The position numbers were made by a program, and so were the translations under genes. This document shows, one piece after another, positions 1-10,696 of a DNA stretch of 64,000 nucleotides. The notes under the pieces were generated by a model, which ran no database searches, was not told the DNA's origin, and worked only from the letters and a program-made list of their open reading frames with translations. Each line of letters starts with the position of its first letter. Positions within the stretch are counted from its first letter, which is position 1. This DNA is from Gnetum montanum (lineage: Eukaryota; Streptophyta; Gnetopsida; Gnetales; Gnetaceae), in assembly GCA_015680685.1 (NCBI GenBank), contig MNCI01011140.1, positions 99,385 to 163,384 of the forward strand. The letters are read 5' to 3'.

Positions 1-712
1 AATCATCCAGATGTGCTTAGTTTACATCGTTATATTCAAAGAAATATTAAAAATTTGGTACATTCTCTAGGTGCCCTAAATTTAATGAAAATATATATAC
101 ATGACTCCCTTGTGCTAATCAATATCATTTGCAATTGTTCATGCAGGGGAAGTTTTTCAATTCCTCTCTACGGCTCGTGATTGCGCGTCCCTTGCTTTCA
201 TATCCATAACTTGCTCGTTGGTACTCTAATTTTCATTCTATTTGAACCTAGACTGTTTAGCTTAGTCGTGGGGGAGGGGCACATGCCGAATAGTGCATAA
301 ATTTTTTGAAATTCATCATCACCTGAAGGACATATTTAAGGGTAATTAGTTCTAAAATTAAGAATAGCATATGTCAAAAACAATTTCATCCCCTTAGCTA
401 TACCAGAAAATTAAATTTGGAAACCACCTAAGTAAAGAGGACTCAACACTATAATCTTTTAAGGACATGTTCTTCCAATAATTAACATCACAAAGAAATA
501 AAGTAAATCTATTAAGGCAAGTAGTAAGGTATAACCTAACTTTGGTAACAACCTTACTAACAATTAGTTCCATGTGATTGCAGATGACCCTGAAACACGG
601 ACAACAAGAAGGTCTTGCTCAAGGTGCGATCAAATGACCTAGGAGAGGTGAAGGACACGTTCCTACCAAAAAACATGTAGAGTAGGAGGAACAATCATTT
701 AGTATCCACTAA

Positions 713-1285
713 GAAGACCCTGCTGTTGTACAATCAAGGCCTACCCTCTCTAAAAGTGGTGCCTGGTACTTAGGGGAAACGTACCAATTTTGGCATAATA
801 AAGAAGAAGGCACCACAGTTAACAATTGTGGTGTGACTATTGATTTCTCTGTTCAAGACATTTCGGAAGTATTAAACCTTTCGAATATAGGGCCAAAGGT
901 TGCTCAGAACCAGCTGGACAATTTTAGAACTGAGCAACTTAATAAACTATTGATAGAGAATAAAAGGGTGGCAGAAGAAAAAGAGAAGGTTGACTAGGAT
1001 GCCTATATGGCACAAGCACAAACTTACACGCCCTCCAAGGCATTCATGGCCTTACAAGAGGAGAAACTCCAAGCCATAATTCAAAGCCATCAAATCCCAA
1101 GACTTGGAGAGCAAGAAAAAGGGAAAGACACCTATGGAGGAGCCACTGCCACTAGGAACTACATGAGTTTCACCAATTTTGTAATCATAGGATTTTCTTT
1201 TGTGTTGTGTCTCAATTTTGTTTTCTTCCCACACTGCGACATCATCCCATTTTTCCATCTAATAATCCCATACCTATCCACTATG
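713..1285 (+). pseudogene. Decayed ORF in the env position of R1
   Basis: One frame is open from 713 to 1285 except for a single TAG at 995-997; an ATG lies at 1007. The product is about 190 residues. Its middle is rich in Glu, Gln, Lys and Asn and looks helical (for example EQLNKLLIENKRVAEEKEKV). It ends in a hydrophobic stretch beginning FTNFVIIGFSFVLCL, which could be a membrane segment. A possible splice acceptor, pyrimidine-poor, ends in CAG at 581-583, just before ATG 584, but that ATG frame closes after 17 codons. In Athila elements an env-like ORF occupies this place between pol and the 3' LTR. I recognise no domain, so an env-like role is only inferred from position. Confidence 0.4.
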
Positions 1286-1299
1286 TAATCAATGTAGCT

Positions 1300-1347
1300 T
1301 ATTCTCACTTTAACTCGAGGACGAGTTTTCATTCAGTTGTGGGGGTA
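1300..1347 (+). other. Polypurine tract region of R1
   Basis: The block runs from a CTCGAGGACGAG-like motif to GTTGTGGGGGTA directly before the LTR. The motif GAGGAC(A/G)A followed by a G-rich run before the LTR is typical of plant Ty3/gypsy elements. Clear counterparts precede the LTRs of R2 (4360-4393), R6 (41918-41951) and, on the minus strand, R10 (55275-55320). It would prime plus-strand DNA synthesis. Confidence 0.7.
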
Positions 1348-2202
1348 TGATGAGTCATGAATTTGCTGGCTGTGATATTATAGCTGGGATATCACAGCCG
1401 TGATATCGCATGGGCTACGATATCGCGTATGCGATGTATCGTACGCGATATTGTGTCCTCCTTGCCAAAATGTCTATAAATAAGAGGTGGCTCTCCCTCA
1501 TTTAACATCTAGTTTAGTTCCTTAGCGAAGCTATGGTAGTTTGATCCCTACAAAGATAGATTATTTTCCCGTGTCTGCCCACAGTGTGGTGAATGTAATT
1601 GTACGGCATCCTTTATTCGAGTGTGATGTACTTGGACATGAACATGACCAGAAATAAAGATCAATATTACTTCATCATTGCAACATTCACTTTGTTTATT
1701 TATTTAATTATTATTTACTGCTATCGTAGTTAATCTCTCTCACCCTTATCTCTTAGAACGCGGAATGAGTACGACTTGATTATGAGCATTTAAGTGTGAA
1801 TACTTGGTAACCCAGTGGTGTACCTAGGATCTACGCTTGGTAATCCTAGTGGTAGTCATGCATGAAGTCCAAGATGTGTACAGATAATCAAGGAACGGAT
1901 GCTCATAACACTTAGGCTAGATTAGATTCTCTTACCCTTTCTCCCCTAGCTTAGCTTAGTTAATATTCTCTTTCTATCGCCTTCAGGAGTAGTGGTTAGA
2001 TTAGGAACACATCATACACCTCACTTTGGACTAAACCATATGTGACAAATATAATACTAGTCTAGGTGGGAAGACAATGAACTGCGACCTAAGGATAACT
2101 GTCTAGGTGGCACAACTAGTCTGTCTGCGGAGTTCGACTGGATCGTGCGTGAAAACACTCGTATTCGTATGGTTGAGTGTAGGGGTACCTCACCACTCAT
2201 CA
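1348..2202 (+). repeat. 3' LTR of R1
   Basis: The LTR is 855 bp with termini TGATGA and TCATCA. A TATA box (TATAAATA) lies at 1475-1482. Upstream of it U3 carries two perfect inverted repeats: 1388-1407 (GATATCAC, four-base loop, GTGATATC) and 1421-1450 (TATCGCGTA and TACGCGATA). The second half shares the block CTTGGTAATCCTAGTGGT and the end block (a CTCACTTTGGACTAAACCAT motif, then GGGGTACCT) with the LTRs of R2, R6 and R10. It is more diverged from R2 and R6 than they are from each other and is closest in length to the R10 LTR. Confidence 0.82.
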
Positions 2203-2206
2203 AAGA

Positions 2207-2376
2207 AGCAAACACATATGGACCTTCAAAAATAGAAATACCTTTAAGGCCAAATGAAGATGCATCTTTGATTAATCCAAATGAGACTATTACCAATGTT
2301 AGATGTGCTACTAGATGATTAATTAAATTACTAACAACGATAGATGAGAAACTAGTGGTGTATAACTAGGGGATTG
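2207..2376 (+). pseudogene. Coding remnant of R2, family unknown
   Basis: A frame open for about 37 codons, then interrupted once by TGA, encodes a Pro-, Asn- and Glu-rich peptide followed by a Lys/Leu-rich part ending in EKLVVYN. The matching place in R6 (31540-31810) encodes EKLMVYNQGK, so this frame was protein-coding in the common ancestor. It lies at the downstream end of the element's ORF, just before the long 3' non-coding region. I do not recognise a domain. Confidence 0.4.
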
Positions 2377-4393
2377 TGCGGTCCATCTCCTAAATGTCCA
2401 GTCATAAGATTAGTTATGTCAAGTCATGATGTAGAAGTCAATGCTATGTGTTGGGTTTTTGTTCTATGCTATCAAGATGATTGGGTAAGTAATTGTGTAC
2501 AGCAGTTAGACCACCTCATCCATCCCTCTAGTTCTCTTTTTCATGGAAACAATTTGGTTCTTTTTTCATGAAATTAAAATTAATCAATGATAATTGTACC
2601 TTAAAGAAAAAGGAAACGACCAAGTGGGAGTGGCAAAGAATGTGACCTCAAGGGGACTTGTTGGATTTTCTTATTAGCTTCCTTCGTGTGATTTATGACT
2701 TCCCTTGGAATGTATCATCACTCCTCCATCAACCAATAAAAAGGAAGCTTTATCTTTGCATGGTTTGGTTCCCATAAAAAAAAAAAATAAAAACAAAAAA
2801 ATAAAATAAAATATAAAAAAGAAACAACAAAAAAATAAGAAAAAATAGAAAAAAAAGAGAAAAGAAAAAAAAATATAATAGTGGAAATTCAAAGCACACC
2901 TCTTAGACACAATAATGGGCTACAAGCATTGGTTATGGGGTTAGAAAGACATGTTACTAATTCTTGAAGGCACCTCTCTAACTAAGGCCCCTCCTTCTTC
3001 TTTTTTCTTCTATTTTTGGAGTGTTGATTGTTCTTTGAGCTGGTTTTGGACTCATGGTGGTTGGCGGGATGGGACACATCAATGTGAAGTTAGTATTCAT
3101 GGTATGGACTTGGTATAAACTTGGATGGATAGGTTTGCTGATCATTTTAGTCACATTTTGAGAAAAACCTATTGTGGACATGGTCAAGTACCTTACATCC
3201 CAATATTTGCAATTCCTTCTCATCCCATTACTCACCTCACTGTTGCATGTAGGTATGAGCCTTTTGGTTTTGTGTAGTATAGTGCAACATTCAAACCATG
3301 GCAGTTGTGTGTTATTTGAAATTGAGGCATGGTTTACATTTAACTTCTAAGGTGCCCATGGACATCTATAGAGGTGGTTATGTAAGGGCATTATGGCAAG
3401 AGGCTACTTTGGGAAGGACCACTTGCATAACTTTTTTTGATCATGGCTTTGAACTAACCTTAACATCTTCTAGAATATCAGTGACAATTTCTTTAAATTT
3501 ATGCATGATTTTGGGACTACTTCGCATCAATTTCATTAATTTTTCCTACTTTTCTATTTCCATATCCATTAATATTTCTTGCCCATCTTCTGAATTAGAC
3601 CTTTGGTTTCAATTGTTTGAAAATTTATGTGCTTCTAGAGTTACACTTATTAGTCATGGGGGCTAGGGATGTCTGCTCTGAATTTTTCTAACATCTTATT
3701 TTTGAACATCATGGTAACTAATAGTAATTGATCAAAATAATGCAAACAACTTGATGATTTTAGTTATTTCATAGCCTTCGGCATAGTATGCTTTCATCAC
3801 CTTGTGATTAAATGCAAACTAAGGGATCTGAAAAGGGTTGATTATTAAGGAAAAATTTACCAGAACTAATGTTGATCCTTTGGTGACTACAGGTGATGCT
3901 AAAAGAAATGCCTAAGAAAGAAGGTCTTTTGCTAGGCATGAAAATGAAGCCAAGAGGGGGATAACGAAGGATATGGCCATGGACAAATCATAGCACATAC
4001 AAGAGGGTAGCTCAAGATTTGCATGTTTCCTAGACCCATGGGATGATGAGAAGAAATTTCAATCAATCCTTCAAGAATGTTTTGCATAACCAGAGAAGCA
4101 TTGACATAACAATCAATGTTCGAAGTCTACCACCACTAGTGACAATAAGAAGAATAATCTTCAATGGATTCTTGAAGACCTTTGCAAATTTTGTAATCTT
4201 AAATGTTTTTCCAATTTTTTTTTCACTTTATCATTTTTTATGTATCCACTCAAATAAAATTTTGTAATGCAACACTCGGAGTTAGTTAGTAGTAGTGTCA
4301 ATTAATAATCTCGTCATTCCCAATTTTTTTTGTAAAGATAGCTCTATCCTATCTTGTTAACTTGAGGACAATTTTTTACTTAGTTATGGGGTA
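2377..4393 (+). other. 3' non-coding region of R2
   Basis: No reading frame survives here beyond chance. The region is alignable to R6, so it is a stable part of the family. It holds an A-rich tract (2775-2880), a pyrimidine-rich patch (2988-3018), a G-rich tract near 3652-3668 that resembles the true polypurine tract, and a hydrophobic open frame (4043-4267) whose middle, FANFVILNVFPIFFSL, resembles the hydrophobic tail of the R1 frame. The GAGGACAA and G-run polypurine signal is at about 4360-4393. Confidence 0.55.
2775..2880. repeat. A-rich low-complexity tract
   Basis: About 105 bases made almost only of A runs broken by single T, C or G. An equivalent tract sits at the same relative position in R6 (32432-32520), so it belongs to the element and is not a poly(A) insertion. 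It produces a spurious Phe-rich open frame on the minus strand. Confidence 0.85.
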
Positions 4394-5464
4394 TGATGAA
4401 GCATCAGTTGGTTGTGTTGATGTAGCTATGCGAGGTAAATGCCTTAATGTAGATGCCTTGATGTAGGTGCCTTGATGCATGCTGTAGCATCTGTTGGGTA
4501 CATTGATGCAGCCGTGTCGATGTAGATGCGTTAACGTAGATGCCTCGACATAGATGCCTCAACACATGCCATGGCATCTTTTTAAATAAAAAGTTAATTT
4601 TTGTCAAATTTGATATTGGACATCTAGTATCGAAGCCCCGATATTGGACACTTGATATTGGGAACCAAGATGTAATGTTAAATATTTGATATCTCAGGAT
4701 GTATGCAGACCTATAAATATAGTGCTTGGGCATATGGTTTGGGCATAAGTTAGTGAATAGAGTAGTTGAACTCTTGTAATTTTATTTTGTAATCTTACAG
4801 AATAGTCAGTGAGTGCCTATAGAGTGGATTTGAGTTAGTTGTATGGAGTCTTATTCAAGTGGCAATGTAACTGGACACATTTGATGAATGATGATAAGAT
4901 CAAGGTTGATTCTTATTGATTGCAACACTTTGACTTAGATAAGATTTATTTTCCATGCAATTTACTTTTCATGTACTTATTTAATATTTACATTTCCATG
5001 CATATTAATGAATTGGTAGAATAAGTGTGACCAGTTTTGATAGTAAACACTTATTCACTTGGTAACTCCAGCAATGTTATTTCTTAGTTCACCTGGTAGC
5101 ATAATGCTTGGTAATCCTAGTAGTGGATACATGGGTTCAAGATGTGTATAATAGGCTAGGAATGGACACTCATTGCCTATAGGCTAGTTTATACTTTACT
5201 TTCCATTGTTAATTAGCTTAATTAATTGATTTCTTCATTATCATTAGGAGTAACATAGGGCTAGACAACATCAATCATATGCCTCACTTTGGACTAAACC
5301 ATACATGACAAAGCTACCACTATTCTAAGTGGGAAGATAATGAATTGCAATTAAAGAATAATGATTTAGATGCATAGCTAGTCCCATCCATGTAATTTAA
5401 CCAAATTATGCATGAATTCTTGTGATTCATATGGTTGGGCATAGGGGTACCTTGCCACTTATCA
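4394..5464 (+). repeat. 3' LTR of R2
   Basis: The LTR is 1071 bp, from TGATGAAGC to CACTTATCA. The TATA box (TATAAATA) is at 4712-4719. U3 consists largely of short repeats built on GATGTAGATGCCTTGATG-like units. Downstream are the family blocks: a copy of CTTGGTAATCCTAGTAGT near 5107 and CCTCACTTTGGACTAAACCAT near 5283. It resembles the two R6 LTRs more than R1. Confidence 0.85.
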
Positions 5465-5489
5465 GTAAGTAATGAATCTAATTTTCTGG

Positions 5490-6240
5490 ATTTCCATCAA
5501 TAAACTTCTTAATGTAGGAAATAAGCTTTTTATTTGTAGATTTAGCTAAGCCATTCCCTTAAGGATAATAATTTGAAGAGAAAAATAGAAAGATGGATTT
5601 TTCTGATGCCCATGTTATAAATTCCTTAGATTGAAAAGTCGGTCCATTGTTAGATACTAACACTTTTGGTAGATCAAAATGACTTAGAATCCAATATCCT
5701 AAGAACTTAATTACATCTGATGTTGAACGTTTTCTTAGAGCTTTTGCTTCAAACCATTTGGTAAAGTAATCAGTAGCTATGAAAATAAACTTATGTCCTT
5801 CTCTCGATGGAGTAATTGTACCATTAAAATCTAAGCCCCATTACTGAAATGGTCTATTTGTAATCATCAATTTTAAAGGAGCTCTAGCCTTTTTGATTTA
5901 TGGTCCATGAACTTGAAATTTATAAGATCCTTGAATTTTCAAACTAATATCTCAATACATACTAGGCCAATAAAACCATAGTGGAGGATATGTTGCATAG
6001 TGAACTTAGGAGATTCATAAGACAAACTAGAATGATCATGGAATTTTTCTAAGATAGGACCAATTTGATCATTATGAACACATTCCAACAAAACTCCTCT
6101 AAAATGCTTTCTATATAAGATTCTATTTTAACCATAAATTGATTTGCTCTTTTGAAGAAAGCTCTCTTTTGATTAGTAGTTAGATTATTCAAAACCTTTT
6201 GTGTATCAAGAAATTATAGAATCTCATCTTACCAATTTTC
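5490..6240 (-). pseudogene. R3 integrase, truncated
   Basis: The minus strand encodes a typical Ty3/gypsy integrase core. Visible motifs in order: GLDFNGTITPSREGHKFIF, then ATDYFTKWFEAKAL, then LVSNNGPTFQS, then NYYP, a stop, and GNGLAKSTNKKLI. In an active enzyme the catalytic residues are Asp in the first motif, Asp in DNGP and Glu in GLAES. Here the second Asp is Asn and the Glu is Lys, so the triad is lost. Upstream (6060-6240) is a degraded zinc-finger region. The C-terminal third is missing because R2's LTR starts at the break. Confidence 0.8.
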
Positions 6241-6249
6241 CTCATGAAT

Positions 6250-6820
6250 ATTGATCACACATCATCTTTTCTAGCCATTAACTTAGCTAATCTCATTCCG
6301 TTAACAATTTTGCATACTTCTAATGAAAATACGTAACTTTAAAGATTTATGAGCCACTTTCCTCTCTTCAATCCAATTTAATTTTGGGCTAAGAATTGTT
6401 TGAGTATAGGCTCTATTAGCATAATATGAACTAACAAGCTTTTCAAGTAATATTTGAAAAGTGGAAGTGCCTTAATAACTATGAATGCTTTTTTTTTCTA
6501 AGTCTAAATAATTTTGTTCTAAACCTTCAACTGATATCAAAAAATTTTGATCGGTTCATCTAGATATTTATTTCTTTGAGTTAGAATGGTAAAAACCGAA
6601 TCATTTGAAGTAAAAGCATATAACTAAAAGTCTTCTTTCAATTTTGGCTTTACTAAGTATGGAGCTTCTTGAATGGCTTTCTTAATTTCTGTTAAAGCTA
6701 TCTATGATTCTGGCATTTTCTCTACTAGAAAATATTTCTTTAGCATGCATCAAAGGTTTAGTAATTTCAATGAATCTAGGGATAAATTTCTTAATGAAAA
6801 TTTTCTTTCCAAAGAAAGAT
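6250..6820 (-). pseudogene. R3 RNase H following RT
   Basis: The frame continues from RT through a connection with RFIEITKPLM, then EAPYLVKPKL, then KALPLFKYYLKS, and ends near RLAKLMA. These blocks match the standard Ty3/gypsy RNase H tether and RNase H region that follow RT and digest the RNA of the RNA-DNA hybrid. Several stops and at least one frameshift are present. The end block resembles the GLAKLM motif I recall in one plant Ty3/gypsy polyprotein group. Not functional. Confidence 0.65.
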
Positions 6821-7560
6821 CTAAGAGACTTTTTACTTGTATGATGTTTGAAATTCTGTACCACTCAAATTTGGGAATTGTCTATAGCAATTCCTTCTTG
6901 ACAAAATACATGATCTAGTAAACTTCCTAATTTAACCCCAATGATACATTTCTTAGGATTTAATGAAATACCATACTCATGACATCTATCAAAAACTTGT
7001 TGAAGATGACCAATGTGATCTTCTTTCCTTTTTAAAAAGATAGCGATATCATCCAAATAAATCATAACATACTCATTTATTAAACATTGAAGGGATAAAT
7101 CCATTACTCTTTGAAATGTAGTTGCAACATTTGATAATCCAAATGACATTCTTTGGTAGGAAAAAGTCCCCTACTTTGTGATAAATGCTATTTAATATCT
7201 ATCATCCTTTTCTATCATGATTTGATTATAGCCTAAAAATCCATCTAAGAAAGAATATACTTGACATCTTGATACATTGATTAACATTTCATCAATTTAA
7301 GGAAGTGGGTATTTATCTTTTTCTAAAGCTTCATTGAAATTTTTGAAATCTACACAAAGCCTAATATTGCCATTCTTCTTTCTTACTAGAACAAGGTTAG
7401 CAAGCAATGTTGAATATTGGATTGGATATATGATTCAAGCTTATAATAACTTCTTGATCTTAGCTTCCATAGCTAGCTCAAATGATGGATTAACTTTCCT
7501 TTGATTTTGTTTAATTGTTTTACGACCTTCTATCAAAGGGATTTTATGTGTCATCACCTT
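6821..7560 (-). pseudogene. R3 reverse transcriptase
   Basis: Motifs on the minus strand in order: MTHKIPLIEG (start of RT), LANLVLVRKKNGNIRLCVDF, FLDGFLGYNQI, GTFSYQRMSFGLSNVATTFQ, and the catalytic box YLDD at 7048-7059, then KKCIIGVKLGSLLDHVF. The order, spacing and wording are those of a Ty3/gypsy RT. The YLDD box with both Asp residues is intact, but stops occur upstream (near 7260-7500). It lies after an RNase H-like domain, which is unusual. Confidence 0.85.
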
Positions 7561-8360
7561 TGGTCAAAAGGTTTTAAGATCATCATAAGACAAAGCAAAA
7601 ATTTCTAAATTATTTTTTAGGAGTAATAATAAATTTTTCTTGAAAACTAAATCTTTTTTCTTTGTGACATTTAACACCTTTGGTATCTCAGTAGATTCAA
7701 AATTTACTACAAAAGCTTGATCATTTGGATTCTTTATATCTTTTCCAGGAAGAAAATTTTTGTTAAACTCATGTTCATAATCAATCATATTTTTGGAAAT
7801 GGAATTTGTCTTAAACCTTGACACTATCTCAAGTATAATTTGGCTTTCAAATTCTTGCTTGTTCCTTAAGAATATAAGCAATTGATCATAATCTTCAAAA
7901 ATTTGTAAATGCTTTATGTTATATGGTATTGATGGCTGATGTTCATTTTTGATCTCTACACCCTCATAAATTTCTATCTTTTTCACATTTAATGATGAAG
8001 CTACTTTTGCTAAATCATTTGCTATAGAGTTGTCTTTCCTATCTATATGTTTTATGATGAAACATTTTGCAAATGAACTATTTATTAGGTCGCAAGAATG
8101 AGCTTTTTACCATACAATTACCTTTAAATTGTTCACAATCTAATGTTGAGTCTCTTTTTATGATAATTTCCTTTTCCAATGCTATTTTTAATTTCAACAC
8201 ACAAAGCTTCATATTTGGCCTTGTTATTTGTACAAGAAAAAGATAAATGAATTGCCTTGAATATTTATGGGGAATCATCCATTACTAGAACTATTCCAAA
8301 TATTGCACCTTAATAGTTTAAGAATCATTGAACTATAGTTCCCATTTCCTTTCATCTTGA
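7561..8360 (-). pseudogene. R3 RNase H-like domain upstream of RT, plus linker
   Basis: The domain starts near KWELYFND (about 8355), a degraded form of the W-x-YFDG opening of plant archaeal-type RNase H domains. It continues with FSCTNNKAKYEAL (about 8230) and ends with HIDRKDNSIANDLAKVAS (about 8010), matching the H-x-PR-x-N-x-AD-LA-x-AS end of such domains. A 140-residue open linker (7564-7986) follows, ending in FALSYDDLKTF, the usual entry into Ty3/gypsy RT. So this domain lies between protease and RT, whereas in Tat elements the extra RNase H follows the first one. Stops and shifts are present. Confidence 0.68.
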
Positions 8361-8599
8361 AATTCTTCTTTTTCTAAGTTATCATCTTCTTGAAGTATGC
8401 AAATTTTGGTTTCAAAAGCTCTTATTTCAATAACTTTGTTCTTTTCATTTGAAGTAATGTTTTCACTTATCCAGGGCTCACTATAAATGTATATTTGATT
8501 TGCTTCTCCTTTTCAAGATAGCCACATTTGTGAATAATCTATTGATATGTATCCTCAATAATAGACTATGTGAATCTTGTATATCTTGTACTTGAATAG

Positions 8600-8880
8600 T
8601 TATTCTACTTTTTATATGTGGTTTAGAAGTGATTTCTAATAGAATATTGGGTAATTAATCTGAAATATTTACTTGGCTTTTGTCCACGTGAACAATCTTT
8701 TTATTTGATTTTTTTGGAATCATACCAAGTTTGTTGCATATAGATAAATACATGATAGTGGGTTTAGCTTTGGAATCAACCAGACAATTGTGAAGATACT
8801 TACCCTTTAACTTCATTGTCAATAGAAAAGGAGGAGCTTCTTTATCAGGAGTACACTCATAGCTAGTTTTTATTGTCTTG
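8600..8880 (-). pseudogene. R3 aspartic protease
   Basis: The minus strand reads PPFLLTMKLKGKYLHNCLVD, then SKAKPTIMYLSICNKLGMIP, then ITIQVQDIQDSHSLLL. This matches a plant Ty3/gypsy retropepsin in which LVDSGA is the catalytic motif; here it reads VDSKA, so the Gly next to the catalytic Asp-Ser is Lys. It would process the polyprotein. One stop lies inside. The stretch 8361-8600 between it and the RNase H-like domain is poorly readable. Confidence 0.68.
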
Positions 8881-8949
8881 TCAATGTTAGATACATAGCT
8901 TAACTATGGCTCTCTAACTCTCTTTTTACCTTTAAGAAACTCTAAAGCC

Positions 8950-10480
8950 TTTCTTTGTTAATCTCCTGTTTGTAGTAATTGATATATGCTAATATTTTCC
9001 CTAACATGTTTAAGATCCTCAACTAAATTGTATTCTCAATCTCTATAAAAGCTTGGTTTCTTCATTAAGTTATTAAGAGTTTAATTTAAGTACTCTACTC
9101 TAATTGATCTTCTTTATTTTTATTTTTTCTCTTCTACTTGATTCGAAAACCTTTCTCTTAGTAAATGGATTAGAAATAATGTTTAGAGGCTTGGAAGTAG
9201 TTAATATTTCTTTTTATTTGAGATTATATCCATTTTCTTTATTATTATTACACTCTTCATTTGTAGATATATCCTCTTTAGAACTTGATGGAGAAGAGGT
9301 ATTACTAGATCCATTACTAGAAGATTTACCTCTGTAACAAACACTAGATAGCTCATTTTCTGATTCAATATCAAGAAATTTAGACATAAAAAGATTGCTT
9401 TCGTTCTATCTTCTACTAGCTTAGTATCTTGATGCTTATACTTTCTATTTTTCTTTTCTTCCTTGATTTTATCTTTCATCAAAGCTTTCTCTAATTTCAT
9501 GACCTTGTTGGAAAAGTCTCTCATTAACTATCTTTTTTCCAGATTCTTTGCTTTTAGAATTCTGCTCTATCATAACATGAGATGGCCATAGTAATACTTT
9601 AAGTAAAATCTTACACAAGAATCATCATTTTATCTTCTCTTTTTGAGTTGTGATAATTTCTTCATTGTTCAAGTTTAGTTGTTTTTCTAATTGTATAGCT
9701 TCACTAAAGTAGTCATTCAATGTTATCAAGTTTGGAGTTCTCCTCAACCAAATTGAAATAATGGGATTCACAACCTTAAGATAGGTGTCTCTAAGCATTT
9801 CATCTAATGGTCTATACTATTTATGAAAGAGTCCAAAAATTCATTGAAACTTAATATTGAACTTTGTAATTGATGCTTTAACACCTTGCTTAGCTTGTAC
9901 TATCCCAAAGTATAGTTGTTGTTGATCTAAATTGTCAAATTGGACCAAGAAAAGATTCTTCATATCTTTATAACTTGTGATAATATTGCTTGATAAGTTT
10001 GAATACCAAATCTGAGCCATATCCTTTAAATTTGCTACAAAAAACCTACAAGCTTGCCCTTGATATTTAGCATTGCATGAGCCAAAGCTAAGTCAAACAT
10101 GTGGATATACTCTTTAGCCAAGTAAGCTTTTATAGAAATAAAAGACTTACGTAAATATTTGTAAACTGCCTTAGGAATATCTTTGTAGTTTTGAAATCCT
10201 AATGGTGTAAGTATTTTCCAATAATTTGTCATCCTATTAGAATTCCTTTTGATTGTTGAACTCTTATACTTCTTTGGCTTTCTCTTATAGACTAATAAAC
10301 TAGACAAAAGGGGTGATCTTCTTATCCTTTTAGTCTTTACTCCACTACTTGTTTCAAAGTCAAAAATCTTTTTCTATTCTTCTTCTAATGAATAATCAAT
10401 CTTATAATCAAGAATTTCTTTGGAATCTTTGGAATCTTCCAAATTATTAGTCTATTTGGTCATGAACTGAAAATAACATC
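8950..10480 (-). pseudogene. R3 gag
   Basis: The clearest part (10035-10307 and the frame below it) reads ...IPKAVYKYLRKSF, then EYIHMFDLALAHAMLNIKGK, then continues in another frame with MAQIWYSNLSS and SYKDMKNLFLVQF. These blocks correspond to the capsid region of the plant retrotransposon gag family (WYxxL and FxxQF landmarks). The C-terminal part (9201-9524) is Lys/Glu-rich and probably coiled coil. No zinc knuckle with all cysteines is visible. Several stops and frameshifts. Gag would form the virus-like particle in the cytoplasm. Confidence 0.6.
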
Positions 10481-10539
10481 TAATTTCTTAAATCCTTTTG
10501 GCAACAAATAATTGTTGGTATGCTAGGACTATTAGGCTT

Positions 10540-10696
10540 ATGAACGTAGATGAAAAATTTTCAACGCTCCTTCTAGCACTAAAAGAACTGTTGGGATAAG
10601 TAATATAAAGCTCTTTGAATAAATTAATAACTTATGAATGTAGGTGATAAATTTTCTTGCCCTCCTTCTAGCACCAAAAGAACTATTGATGATCAT
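10540..10696 (-). repeat. R3 leader: duplicated ~60 bp block with possible primer-binding site
   Basis: Two diverged copies of one block lie at about 10542-10600 and 10634-10692. On the minus strand each begins TTTT(G/A)GTGCTAGAAGGAG and runs to a CTAC(A/G)TTCATAAG motif. The right copy sits where the primer-binding site of R3 is expected, between the presumed 5' LTR and gag, and starts with TGG. I could not assign the matching tRNA. The duplication would give the element two candidate binding sites. Confidence 0.45.

Larger units (their letters stand above)
1..2202 (+). mobile_element. R1: 3' part of an Athila-like LTR retrotransposon
   Basis: This is the downstream end of an LTR retrotransposon that enters from the left of the window. 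It holds a non-coding stretch with a G-rich tract near 265-283, a decayed open frame (713-1285), a polypurine tract (1300-1347) and the 3' LTR (1348-2202). The same order of parts, with alignable sequence, recurs in R2 and R6 and, reversed, in R10, so these form one family. The right end (2202) abuts coding sequence of R2 in mid-frame, so I infer that R1 inserted into R2. Positions 1-580 hold no readable coding sequence. Confidence 0.72.
2203..5464 (+). mobile_element. R2: 3' part of a second copy of the R1/R6 family
   Basis: The left end begins in mid-frame where R1's LTR stops. A short coding remnant (2207-2376) is followed by a two-kilobase non-coding region (2377-4393), a polypurine tract and a 3' LTR (4394-5464). 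The internal part aligns along most of its length with 31700-33341 and 41283-41951 of R6. It ends at 5464 inside the integrase of R3, so R2 inserted into R3. Its 5' LTR is not in the window. Confidence 0.72.

Noticed and set aside
2674-2910. Phe-rich minus-strand frame
   Set aside because: Translation of the A-rich tract; the tract is shared with R6 without the frame being kept.
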